This document shows, one piece after another, positions 51,463-59,728 of a stretch of 64,000 bases of DNA; the stretch's first letter is position 1; every line of letters begins with the position of its first letter. Source of the stretch: JBBQWZ01 sp038210135. Its GTDB lineage: Bacteria > Acidobacteriota > Terriglobia > Bryobacterales > Bryobacteraceae. The DNA is taken from positions 1 to 64,000 of the forward strand of contig JBBQWZ010000017.1 of the NCBI GenBank assembly GCA_038210135.1. Reading direction: 5' to 3'. Below the pieces are notes generated by a model. The model saw only the letters and a list, made by a program, of their open reading frames with translations. It had not been told where the DNA came from and made no database searches. The translations under genes were made by a program, and so were the position numbers.

Positions 51463-51660
51463 ATGCAAGCCCACGAATCCAGCAAAGCCAAGCGTGCTCC
51501 GGTGCGCGCGAAGAAAGCCCGCGTGACGTTGCCTCTCGATGAAGAAATTATCGCCTGGTTCCGCCAACAGGCCCATCTGCACGGCGGGAATTACCAGACC
51601 GCGATCAATGACGCGCTGCTCGAGCACATCATCCGCGAAGAACTGCACAGCGCCGGATAA
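51463..51660 (+). CDS. BrnA-like ribbon-helix-helix protein
   Basis: A 65-residue protein resembling BrnA antitoxins. After a basic N-terminus, the ribbon RVTLPLDEEIIAWFRQQA is followed by the helix-helix part YQTAINDALLEHI. BrnA dimers bind operator DNA and neutralise the BrnT RNase toxin. No BrnT-like gene is visible beside it; instead the frameshifted PIN gene ends four bases upstream. The ATG at 51463 has AGGAAC seven bases before it; a GTG at 51460 is adjacent. It may be an orphan antitoxin or the regulator of the TIR-PIN cassette. Confidence 0.65.
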   Translation: MQAHESSKAKRAPVRAKKARVTLPLDEEIIAWFRQQAHLHGGNYQTAINDALLEHIIREELHSAG

Positions 51661-51678
51661 CGTACAATACCCATTCGC

Positions 51679-53280
51679 GTGCAGCCTCTTCGATCTCTTG
51701 CCGATCCGCAGTCGCCGGAGTTCCAGGCCAACTATTCCGCCTTGTCGGCGGAAGTCGTCAAGCTTCGCGCCGCGCTAAAGCGTTCGACAGAGGGCGGCGG
51801 CGAAAAGTACACCAAGCGTCATATCGAGCGGGGCAAGTTGCTGCCTCGCGAGCGCGTCGAACTGACACTGGACGAAGGATCCTATTTTCTCGAGATCGCT
51901 CCATTAGCCGGAATCGGCATGGATGGCGAGGTTCCTGGCGCCGGCGTCATCGGGGGCATCGGGCTGGTTTCGGGACGCGAGTGCCTGATCATTGCTAATG
52001 AGGCGACGGCCAAAGGCGGCGCGACCGGCGAGCCGGGCCTCTGGAAGAATACGCGCCTCGCTGACATCGCGATGCAGAATCGGTTGCCGACGATCCTGCT
52101 GGTCGAAGCGGCTGGCGCGGATTTGCCGCAGCAGGCCAAAGTTTTTGTGCCGGGGGGCCGCGGCTTCCGCGAGCTTACCAGGCGCTCGAAGATTCGGATT
52201 CCGACGATCTCCGTGGTCTTCGGCAGCTCCACCGCCGGCGGTGCGTATCTGCCGGGCATGTCCGACTACACCGTGTTTGTCCGCAATCAGGCGCTGGTAT
52301 TTTTGGCGGGTCCGCCTTTGGTGAAAATGGCGACCGGAGAAATTGTGGACGAGGAGTCGCTGGGCGGCGCCGAGATGCACTCGAAGATTTCCGGCTTGTC
52401 CGACTATCTGGCGAACGACGAGATCGACGGAATCCGGATCGCTCGCGACATCGTGTCGCACTACAATTTGCCGAAGCCGCCCATGCCTCCAGGGGCCGGA
52501 TCGGGCGACGAGCCGCTTTTTCCCGCCGATGAATTGCTGGGGATCGCGTCCGCCGATGTGCGCGTTCCTTTCGAAATTCGCGACATCATTGCGCGCATCG
52601 TGGACGGATCGCGCTTCGAGGAATTTAAAGCGTCATACGGCACCACGCTGGTCACGGGCTTTGCGCGCATCCATGGATTTCCGGTCGCGATTCTTGGCAA
52701 TAACGGCGTGCTGCTTTCGGAATCCGCCGCGAAGGGCGCGCAGTTCATCGAACTCGCGAATCAGCAGAACATTCCGCTGATATTTTTGCAGAACATCACC
52801 GGCTTCATGGTGGGACGCAGTTATGAAGAGCAAGGCATTATTCGCAATGGCGCGAAGCTGATCAACGCGGTTTCGAATTCGACGGTGCCGGCAATCACGA
52901 TCATGGTCGGCGGCAGCTACGGCGCTGGAAATTACGCAATGTGCGGACGCGCCTACGAGCCGCGATTTCTGTTTACGTGGCCCAATCACCGGATCGCGGT
53001 GATGGGCGCGCAACAGCTTTCGGGCGTCATGGACATCATTAAGCGCGACGCGTTGACGAAAGCAAAGCTGCCAGTGGATGAGGCGCAATTGGCGTCCGGC
53101 AAGAAGCAACTCGAAGAGCAGATCAATCGCGAATCCGATCCGTATTTTGCAACGGCGCGCTTGTGGGACGACGGAATCATCGATCCGCGCGACACGCGAA
53201 CCATTCTTGCGATTTCGCTTTCGGTTTCCTACAACCGGCCCGTCGAGGGCACGATGGAGTGGGGAGTGTTCCGGCACTAA
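51679..53280 (+). CDS. Acyl-CoA carboxylase carboxyltransferase (beta) subunit, methylcrotonyl/geranyl type
   Basis: A 533-residue carboxyltransferase of the biotin-dependent acyl-CoA carboxylase family. The crotonase-like halves show NEATAKGGATGEPG, STAGGAYLPGMSDY (oxyanion loop) and QNITGFMVGRSYEEQGI, typical of the 3-methylcrotonyl-CoA and geranyl-CoA carboxylase beta subunits (MccB, AtuC, LiuB). The GTG at 51679 is the only reasonable start. The gene abuts the biotin carboxylase subunit gene with no gap, the first pair in an operon of acyl-CoA metabolism. Substrate specificity between methylcrotonyl- and geranyl-CoA cannot be read from sequence alone. Confidence 0.88.
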   Translation: MQPLRSLADPQSPEFQANYSALSAEVVKLRAALKRSTEGGGEKYTKRHIERGKLLPRERVELTLDEGSYFLEIAPLAGIGMDGEVPGAGVIGGIGLVSGRECLIIANEATAKGGATGEPGLWKNTRLADIAMQNRLPTILLVEAAGADLPQQAKVFVPGGRGFRELTRRSKIRIPTISVVFGSSTAGGAYLPGMSDYTVFVRNQALVFLAGPPLVKMATGEIVDEESLGGAEMHSKISGLSDYLANDEIDGIRIARDIVSHYNLPKPPMPPGAGSGDEPLFPADELLGIASADVRVPFEIRDIIARIVDGSRFEEFKASYGTTLVTGFARIHGFPVAILGNNGVLLSESAAKGAQFIELANQQNIPLIFLQNITGFMVGRSYEEQGIIRNGAKLINAVSNSTVPAITIMVGGSYGAGNYAMCGRAYEPRFLFTWPNHRIAVMGAQQLSGVMDIIKRDALTKAKLPVDEAQLASGKKQLEEQINRESDPYFATARLWDDGIIDPRDTRTILAISLSVSYNRPVEGTMEWGVFRH

Positions 53281-55197
53281 ATGCCAGAGATCAAGCCCAT
53301 CCGAAAGCTTCTGGTAGCTAACCGCGGAGAGATCGCCTTACGCGTCATGCGCACGTGCGCGGCGATGGGGATCCGGACTGTCGCGGTCTATTCCGAATTC
53401 GACCGGCGCGCTCCTCACACGCTCGCGGCTGACGAAGCGGTGCATATCGGCGCCGCGCCCGCCCGGGAATCATATCTGAGGATCGACAGGATCCTCGACG
53501 CGGCGCAAAAAACCGGCTGTGATGCGATTCATCCCGGCTACGGATTCCTTTCGGAGAATCCTGAATTCGCGGAAGCTTGTGCGAAGGCCGGCATCGTATT
53601 TGTGGGCCCGAGTCCGGCGGCGATGCGCAGCATGGCGTCGAAGACGGCCGGCCGCGAGATCGCAAAGGCTGCCGGCGTGCCCGTCGTTCCGGGAGCCGAA
53701 GGCGGATTTCCGGTCATCGTGAAAGCCGCGGCCGGAGGCGGCGGGAAGGGCATGCGCCGCGTGGACCGCGCCGAGGATCTGGAAGAGGCGATGCAGGCGG
53801 CGGCCCGCGAGGCGCAGGCCGCATTCGGCGATTCCAGTCTCTTCGTGGAGAAGTACATCGAGCGCGCGCGGCACGTGGAGGTGCAGATCCTCGGAGATCA
53901 GCATGGGAATCTGGTCCATCTTTACGAGCGGGAATGTTCGATCCAGAGACGGCACCAGAAGTTGATCGAGGAATCGCCGTCACCTGGAATCACTACTGGG
54001 ACACGAACAGCGCTGACCGAAGCGGCGCTGAAATTAGGCCGCGCCATTGGATACTCGAGCGCCGGAACGGTGGAGTTCCTGGTCGCGCCGGACGGCAGTT
54101 TCTATTTCATCGAAGTGAACGCGCGCATTCAAGTGGAGCATCCGGTTACGGAGGCGGTCACCGGCTTGGACTTGATAAGACTCCAGATCGAAATTGCGGA
54201 AGGACGCCCACTTCCTTTTTCGCAAGAAGGCGTTTGCGCCAATGGCCACGCCATCGAAGCGCGGCTCTGCGCGGAAGATCCGGATCATGAATTTCTTCCC
54301 TCCACGGGACGCCTGTTGAACTGGATGGCGCCTGCGAATGTTCGCGTCGATGCCGGAATTACGGCGGGCAGCGAGATCGGAATTCATTATGATTCGATGC
54401 TGGCCAAGGTGATCTCCCACGGGCCGGACCGCGCTTCCGCCGTCCGCCAACTGCAGTCCGCGCTCAAAAACCTTGTCGCCCAGGGGCCAATCACAAATCG
54501 CCTGCACTTGTTGTACGTTCTCGATCATCCCGCATTTCAGGCAGGCGAGACCCACACCGGATTCGTCGCGGATGCCGGTCCAGCGCCGCGGTTTGCGGAC
54601 GAAGAGCAAATGGTCGCGATCCTTGTCGCCCATATCGCCCAAGCAAGTTCACCTCGACCATTGCCGGGAGTGCCGGCGAATTTTCGCAATACTCTGTTTC
54701 GCGATCCCGCAATGAAGTTCGAAGTCGATGGGCGGGTTGTGACTGCGAGTTACCAAGGCCTCGAAAATCAGGCGTGCCGGGTCACGATCGGCGCCGTCAG
54801 CTACACGGTCTCCCTGGTGAGCGGCAACCGCATCGAAGTGGACGGCCGGCAGATTGGAGTTTCGATCGCGAAAGACGGCGAAGTGTATCTCGTCGATACC
54901 GCTCAATCCAGCCACCGGATCACTCGGATTTCGCGATATCCTCAATCCGGCGGCGGGCCGAGTACTGAAACCGCCAATTCACCGATGCCCGGCCAGGTGC
55001 TTCGGATTCTGGTTGAACCCGGCAAGGAAGTGAATCCGGGCGACCCGCTGTTGATCCTGGAAGCGATGAAGATGGAGCAGACCATCCGAGCTACGATTCA
55101 TGGGCGCGTCGGCCAGTTGCTGGTCCGTATCGGCGACGTCGTGAAGCCCGGCCAGATGCTAGTCGAAATCGGGTCTTTATCTGAAACGCAAGAGTGA
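53281..55197 (+). CDS. Acyl-CoA carboxylase biotin carboxylase/BCCP (alpha) subunit
   Basis: A 638-residue two-part subunit. The N-terminal biotin carboxylase (about 1-450) starts KLLVANRGEIALRVMRTC and has the ATP-grasp loop KAAAGGGGKGMRRV and the catalytic region FIEVNARIQVEHPVTE. The middle is a linker, and the C-terminal biotinyl domain carries the biotinyl Lys K597 in EAMKME. This is the layout of MccA/AtuF/LiuD. It follows the carboxyltransferase gene directly and precedes the acyl-CoA dehydrogenase gene. The usual FLEMNTR is FIEVNAR here, a minor difference. Confidence 0.92.
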   Translation: MPEIKPIRKLLVANRGEIALRVMRTCAAMGIRTVAVYSEFDRRAPHTLAADEAVHIGAAPARESYLRIDRILDAAQKTGCDAIHPGYGFLSENPEFAEACAKAGIVFVGPSPAAMRSMASKTAGREIAKAAGVPVVPGAEGGFPVIVKAAAGGGGKGMRRVDRAEDLEEAMQAAAREAQAAFGDSSLFVEKYIERARHVEVQILGDQHGNLVHLYERECSIQRRHQKLIEESPSPGITTGTRTALTEAALKLGRAIGYSSAGTVEFLVAPDGSFYFIEVNARIQVEHPVTEAVTGLDLIRLQIEIAEGRPLPFSQEGVCANGHAIEARLCAEDPDHEFLPSTGRLLNWMAPANVRVDAGITAGSEIGIHYDSMLAKVISHGPDRASAVRQLQSALKNLVAQGPITNRLHLLYVLDHPAFQAGETHTGFVADAGPAPRFADEEQMVAILVAHIAQASSPRPLPGVPANFRNTLFRDPAMKFEVDGRVVTASYQGLENQACRVTIGAVSYTVSLVSGNRIEVDGRQIGVSIAKDGEVYLVDTAQSSHRITRISRYPQSGGGPSTETANSPMPGQVLRILVEPGKEVNPGDPLLILEAMKMEQTIRATIHGRVGQLLVRIGDVVKPGQMLVEIGSLSETQE

Positions 55198-55214
55198 CTA
55201 AGGAGATTTTTGCC

Positions 55215-56390
55215 ATGCCCCCCGTTCTCGATCCTGTGGCAACGCCAACCGAATATCCATACTTCGACGAGCACCATAAGCTATTCCGCGACACGGTGAA
55301 GAAGTTCGCGCAGAACGAAATCGCGCCTAACGCGGAGAAGTGGGATCACGAAGGTCTGTTCCCGACGGAGCTTTTCAAAAAGGGCGCGGATCTCGGGCTG
55401 TTCGGCATCCGTCTCGATCCGAAGTACGGCGGCTCCGGCATGGATTGGTGGGCCAGTGCCGCCTACTACGAAGGCATGTCGTACACCTATTCGGGCGGCG
55501 TCAACATGGGCTTCATGGTGCAGAGCGACATCACGCTGCCTGCGCTGCAGGAACTCGGCACCGAGGAGCAGAAGGAAGAATTTCTCGCGCCGGCCATCGT
55601 CGGCGACATGATCGCGTGCCTGGGAATCTCGGAGCCGGGTGGCGGGTCCGACGTAGCCGCAATGAAGTGTTTCGCGCGCGAGGACGGCGACCATCTGATC
55701 ATCAAGGGTCAGAAATTGTGGATCACGAATAGCCCGCGCGCCGACTTCATTATCCTTGGCGTGCGGACGGGTCCGGATGTACACAAGAATGTCTCGCTGG
55801 TGATCGTCCCGACGAAGACGCCCGGCTTTTCTGTGGGCAAGTCGATTCATAAGGTCGGGATGATGTGTTCGGACACCGGAGAACTGTTCTTCGATGATGT
55901 TCGCATCCCCAAGAAATACATCCTCGGCGAGTGGAACAAGGGCTTTTACTACATCATGAACAACTTTCAGGGGGAGCGCCTCGCCGCCTCCCTGGGAGCC
56001 GTCTACAGCATGGAGCGGGCTCTTGAGCTCGCGATGAATTACGGTCTGGAGCGTCACGCGTTCGGCCAGCCGATCCGCAAGAACCAGGTGTGGAAGCACC
56101 GCTTCGCCGAACTCTATACGGAGGTCGAAGCGTCGAAGTGGCTGGTGTATCGTGCACTCGATCTCCTGAACCGCGGGGTCCCGTGCGTGCGGGAAACGAC
56201 CATGGCCAAGCTCCATTCGACGGACCTTTGCCAAAAAGTCATGTACGAGTGCATGCAGATTTTTGGCGGCTTCGGCTACACCACCGAGTATCCGATCGGG
56301 CGCATGTGGCGCGATTCGCGCCTGCACACCATCGGCGCCGGATCCTCTGAGATCATGAAAGAGATCCTCGCCAAGATCTACAAGATCTGA
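55215..56390 (+). CDS. Acyl-CoA dehydrogenase
   Basis: A 391-residue flavoprotein acyl-CoA dehydrogenase. Signature segments include CLGISEPGGGSDVAAMKC, KLWITNSPRADF, RHAFGQPIRKNQVW and, near the C-terminus, RDSRLHTIGAGSSEIMKEI. The C-terminal position that is Glu in medium-chain enzymes is Gly here, as in the isovaleryl-CoA and long-chain types where the catalytic base lies elsewhere, probably in the YSMERALELAMNYG helix. Together with the carboxylase and AtuA genes it suggests citronellyl-CoA, isovaleryl-CoA or similar branched substrates. The ATG at 55215 has AAGGAG at good spacing. Confidence 0.88.
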   Translation: MPPVLDPVATPTEYPYFDEHHKLFRDTVKKFAQNEIAPNAEKWDHEGLFPTELFKKGADLGLFGIRLDPKYGGSGMDWWASAAYYEGMSYTYSGGVNMGFMVQSDITLPALQELGTEEQKEEFLAPAIVGDMIACLGISEPGGGSDVAAMKCFAREDGDHLIIKGQKLWITNSPRADFIILGVRTGPDVHKNVSLVIVPTKTPGFSVGKSIHKVGMMCSDTGELFFDDVRIPKKYILGEWNKGFYYIMNNFQGERLAASLGAVYSMERALELAMNYGLERHAFGQPIRKNQVWKHRFAELYTEVEASKWLVYRALDLLNRGVPCVRETTMAKLHSTDLCQKVMYECMQIFGGFGYTTEYPIGRMWRDSRLHTIGAGSSEIMKEILAKIYKI

Positions 56391-56433
56391 TCATGCCGAC
56401 TTCAGCAAATCGCCGCGAGACTCACAACTCAAT

Positions 56434-57795
56434 ATGATCCGAATCGCTAACGGCCAAGGCTTTTGGGGAGACTCCCTCGAAGCGCCAGTCGAACAGGTCC
56501 GCCGCGGACCGCTCGACTACCTCACGCTCGATTACCTTGCGGAAATCACGATGTCGATCGTGCAGAAGCAGAAGTCGCGCGATCCGAAAGCCGGCTACGC
56601 CCGGGACTTCGTGGACATGATCGCGCGCGTGCTGCCGGATCTGGTCGAGCGCCGCGTGAAGGTTATCGCCAATGCGGGCGGCGTGAATCCGCAGGCCTGC
56701 CGGGATGCTGTTCTCGACATCGCACGCCGCCAGGGCCTGGCCGGCAAGTTGAAGGTCGCGATCGTGGCGGGGGACGATCTGATGCCGCAGTTGGATGCGC
56801 TGCTGGCGCGTGGCATCGAGTTAAAGAATATGGAAACGGGCGAGCCCCTCGCCGGAATCCGTCCCTTGGTGCAGAGCGCGAACGTCTACCTGGGCGCTTG
56901 GCCGATCGCCGAAGCGCTGGCACAGGGCGCCGACATCGTGATCTGTGGCCGTGTTACCGATACCGGTCTCGCGCTCGCGCCGATGATCCACGAATTCAAG
57001 TGGGGCAAAGAAGATTGGGACAAGCTGTCGGCCGGTACGATCGCGGGGCATTCCATCGAGTGCGGAGCCCAATGCACCGGCGGAAATTGTCAGGTTGATT
57101 GGCAGACGATGCCGGATTACGCCGGCATCGGCTACCCGATTATTGAGGCCGAACCTGACGGCACTTTCGTGATTACCAAGCATGCGGGCACCGGAGGGCG
57201 CGTGACGGTCCCCGGGATTAAGGAGCAGTTGCTGTACGAGATGGGCGATCCGAAGGAATACATCACGCCGGATTGCGTTGCCGATTTTACGTCGATCAAA
57301 CTCGAGCAAGCGGGCGAGAATCGGGTCCGGTTCAGCGGGATCAAGGGCCGTCCTTATACGCCGTTCTACAAAGTTTCGATCAGCTACACGAACGGTTTTA
57401 AGGCGACGGGAACGCTCGTGTATTCGTGGCCGGATGCTTTCGTCAAGGCCAAGCTGGCGGATTCCATTTTGCGCCAGCGCCTCGAGAAGCTGGGTCTGAA
57501 GTTCGACGCGATCCACAGCGAGTTTGTCGGCGCTGGATCGTGTCATGGCGGAATTCTCGCCGGCGAACCGTCAGCGGAGGCTCCAGAGATCGTCCTGCGC
57601 ATCGGAGTGCGTTCGCACAATAAAACCGCCGTCGAACGCTTCACCAAAGAGCTTGCTCCGCTTGCGTTGAACGGTCCGCCGGTTGTCACCGGATTGGGTG
57701 CGGGCAGACCCAAAGTGGAGGAGATCGTCGCCTATTGGCCGGCGCTACTGCCTAAAACGGAAGTCGTGCCGCATGTTTCCGTGGAGGTGGCGTAA
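56434..57795 (+). CDS. AtuA-family protein (acyclic terpene utilization)
   Basis: A 453-residue member of the AtuA/DUF1446 family. Characteristic segments are IANGQGFWGDSLEAP at the start, KVIANAGGVNPQACRDAV, NVYLGAWPIAEALAQGADIVICGRVTDT and KHAGTGGRVTVPGIKEQLLYE. The biochemical role of AtuA is not settled. It is required for growth on acyclic terpenes in Pseudomonas and occurs widely next to acyl-CoA carboxylases. Its stop codon overlaps the start of the next gene by one base (TAATG). No signal peptide is apparent. Confidence 0.85.
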   Translation: MIRIANGQGFWGDSLEAPVEQVRRGPLDYLTLDYLAEITMSIVQKQKSRDPKAGYARDFVDMIARVLPDLVERRVKVIANAGGVNPQACRDAVLDIARRQGLAGKLKVAIVAGDDLMPQLDALLARGIELKNMETGEPLAGIRPLVQSANVYLGAWPIAEALAQGADIVICGRVTDTGLALAPMIHEFKWGKEDWDKLSAGTIAGHSIECGAQCTGGNCQVDWQTMPDYAGIGYPIIEAEPDGTFVITKHAGTGGRVTVPGIKEQLLYEMGDPKEYITPDCVADFTSIKLEQAGENRVRFSGIKGRPYTPFYKVSISYTNGFKATGTLVYSWPDAFVKAKLADSILRQRLEKLGLKFDAIHSEFVGAGSCHGGILAGEPSAEAPEIVLRIGVRSHNKTAVERFTKELAPLALNGPPVVTGLGAGRPKVEEIVAYWPALLPKTEVVPHVSVEVA

Positions 57796-58112
57796 TGGCT
57801 CGCGTACGATTGGTTGAAATTGCGCATGCCCGTTCGGGAGACAAAGGCGATACGGCGAATGTCGGTCTGATCGCGAGAGATCCGAAGCATTATCCGGCGC
57901 TGGTGCGCGAAGTGACGGCCGAACGCGTGAAGCAGCATTTCGCCGAGTTGTGTAAGGGCAAAGTCCAGCGCTTCGAACTTCCCAACCTCGGTGCCCTGAA
58001 TTTCCTGTTGCACGAAAGTCTGGATGGAGGCGGCACCATGTCGCTGAAGTCCGATCCGCAAGGCAAGACGTATTCCGCGGCGCTGCTCCGCATGGAAATC
58101 GAAATCGACTAG
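57795..58112 (+). CDS. AtuA-associated small domain protein
   Basis: A 105-residue protein equivalent to the C-terminal domain that is fused to AtuA in some organisms: VRLVEIAHARSGDKGDTANVGLIARD near its start and a ferredoxin-like strand pattern ending LLRMEIEID. It is encoded immediately after AtuA with a one-base overlap, so the two proteins presumably form one complex. Its stop shares the CTAG with the stop of the convergent thioesterase gene. Confidence 0.85.
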   Translation: MARVRLVEIAHARSGDKGDTANVGLIARDPKHYPALVREVTAERVKQHFAELCKGKVQRFELPNLGALNFLLHESLDGGGTMSLKSDPQGKTYSAALLRMEIEID

Positions 58113-58561
58113 TCCCGTGGCGGCAGTGGATTGCGTAGCGCAGGTTGCTGCGCGGGCGGCAACAGCATATAGGTGACGAGCGCGACGCCAGCCGGCTTTC
58201 GTCCCGCCGTCATTTCCACGCGCGCTACGCTGAGAGTGAAGCCGACCCGCAACAGGCGTGCCCTTACCGTTAAGCGGCCGGACTTGACTGGACGAATGTA
58301 GTTGATTTTCAGTTCGACGGTCGTGATCGGGCGCGCTCCACCGAGGTGCCGCTGCGTCGCAAGACCGGCGGCCGCATCCGCCAGGGAGGAGAGGACGCCT
58401 CCGTGCAGGATGCCGTCTTCATCCAGCAGCTTTGGAATCACATCACACGAAATCGTAATGCCGTCCGCGTGCAGCCGGTCGATGCGCATTCCGAGCAGCA
58501 TATTGAAGGGCATGCGCGGTATGAACGTGCGAAGTTGCTCAAGCGTGAGTTTGTCTGGCAC
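58109..58561 (-). CDS. PaaI-type hotdog-fold thioesterase
   Basis: A protein of about 150 residues with a single hotdog domain of the PaaI family: LLDEDGILHGGVLSSLADAAAGLA contains the HGG motif and following Asp. The downstream INYIRPVKSGRLTVRARLLR is typical. It probably cleaves an acyl-CoA released in the neighbouring pathway. GTG 58561 gives a sensible start; ATG 58618 would extend it into the start of the divergent SDR gene. The 3' end overlaps the AtuA-associated gene by four bases. Confidence 0.78.
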   Translation of the reverse strand: MPDKLTLEQLRTFIPRMPFNMLLGMRIDRLHADGITISCDVIPKLLDEDGILHGGVLSSLADAAAGLATQRHLGGARPITTVELKINYIRPVKSGRLTVRARLLRVGFTLSVARVEMTAGRKPAGVALVTYMLLPPAQQPALRNPLPPRD

Positions 58562-58616
58562 GGTCAGTCGCCAAGTGTACCGTAGAGCGGGTGCGGTGGA
58601 GTATCCTTCGTAAGGC

Positions 58617-59408
58617 ATGCAGATCAGAGACAAAGTAGTCGTCGTCACCGGTGGAGCGCGCGGAATCGGCGCTGCTCTCTGCCGATCGTTCCAGACCGAA
58701 GGCGCCAAGGCGATCGTCGTTTCGGACATCGACGCGGCGGGGACAGACGCCGTCGCGAAAGAGGTTGGCGGCCTGGCGTTCGCTGCGAACGTCGCCAACG
58801 AACCCGAGGTCCAGGCGCTGGTCAAGAAGGCCACGGAAACCTACGGGCGTATCGATATCTTCTGCTCGAACGCCGGCATTATCGTGGACGGCGGACTGGA
58901 TGTTTCGGACGCCGAATGGCAACGCATTTTCGGCGTGAATTATTTCGCGCATCTGTATGCGGCGCGCGCTGTGATTCCGCAAATGATCGCGCAGGGCGGT
59001 GGCTATTTAATGAACACGGTCTCCGCGGCAGGGCTGCTGACGCAGATCGGCTCCGCTCCGTACTCCGTCACCAAGCACGCCGCGCTCGCGCTGGCGGAAT
59101 GGCTTTCGGTCACGTATGGGGATCAGGGGATCCGCGTGTCCGCGCTGTGCCCGCAAGGCGTTCGAACCGATATGCTGCTCCGTCACGAAGGGAACTTCCT
59201 GATGGAGGGATCCGTGCCGCCGGAGCACGTGGCCAATACCGTCATGAAGGGAATTGCGACAGAGGAGTTCTTGATCCTGCCGCATCCCGAAGTGCGTGAT
59301 TACTTCCAGCGCAAAGGCAGCGACTATGATCGCTGGCTGCGCGGCATGCGTCGTTTGCAGTCGCGCGTGATGGACGCGTCCGGCGCGATCAAGAATGTGA
59401 AAGAGTAG
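58617..59408 (+). CDS. Short-chain dehydrogenase/reductase
   Basis: A 263-residue classical SDR. The NAD(P) motif TGGARGIG, the NAG motif (SNAGI) and the catalytic YSVTK, with a Ser upstream in MNTVSAAG, are present; an Asp after the second strand (VVSDIDAA) suggests NAD preference. It is probably an alcohol or 3-hydroxyacyl-CoA dehydrogenase of the surrounding acyl-CoA pathway. A small acidic protein gene follows 16 bases later. Confidence 0.88.
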   Translation: MQIRDKVVVVTGGARGIGAALCRSFQTEGAKAIVVSDIDAAGTDAVAKEVGGLAFAANVANEPEVQALVKKATETYGRIDIFCSNAGIIVDGGLDVSDAEWQRIFGVNYFAHLYAARAVIPQMIAQGGGYLMNTVSAAGLLTQIGSAPYSVTKHAALALAEWLSVTYGDQGIRVSALCPQGVRTDMLLRHEGNFLMEGSVPPEHVANTVMKGIATEEFLILPHPEVRDYFQRKGSDYDRWLRGMRRLQSRVMDASGAIKNVKE

Positions 59409-59424
59409 TTTTCTTTGGTGCTTT

Positions 59425-59724
59425 ATGGAATTCAAACAACCGCTCTGGAACTTTGAACAGGAGCCGTTCGCCGGCGAGGAGCCGGACGAAACCAGCTTCA
59501 ACCTGCGCGCTTATTTCGATCGCATGGACGACGAAAAAATGCTCCAGTACGAGGACAGCTGGCCGGACGAAAAACTGATGGAATGGGACTCCAACTTTAC
59601 CGCGGACGGCGAATTGCTGATCGCGTGTTCCGAGCGTGAGATCGATGCGGAGGAGTATCGCCGCGTTCTGCATCAGGCGCTGGAGTATCGATCTCGAGTG
59701 CGCCCCAGCTTGGCTGCCCAGTAA
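59425..59724 (+). CDS. Small acidic protein of unknown function
   Basis: A 99-residue, strongly acidic, Trp/Tyr-containing protein (PLWNFEQEPFAGEEPDETSF, then LQYEDSWPDEKLMEW). I do not recognise its family. It is downstream of the SDR gene on the same strand and converges with the multiheme cytochrome gene with a 4-base gap. Confidence 0.55.
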   Translation: MEFKQPLWNFEQEPFAGEEPDETSFNLRAYFDRMDDEKMLQYEDSWPDEKLMEWDSNFTADGELLIACSEREIDAEEYRRVLHQALEYRSRVRPSLAAQ

Positions 59725-59728
59725 AGAA

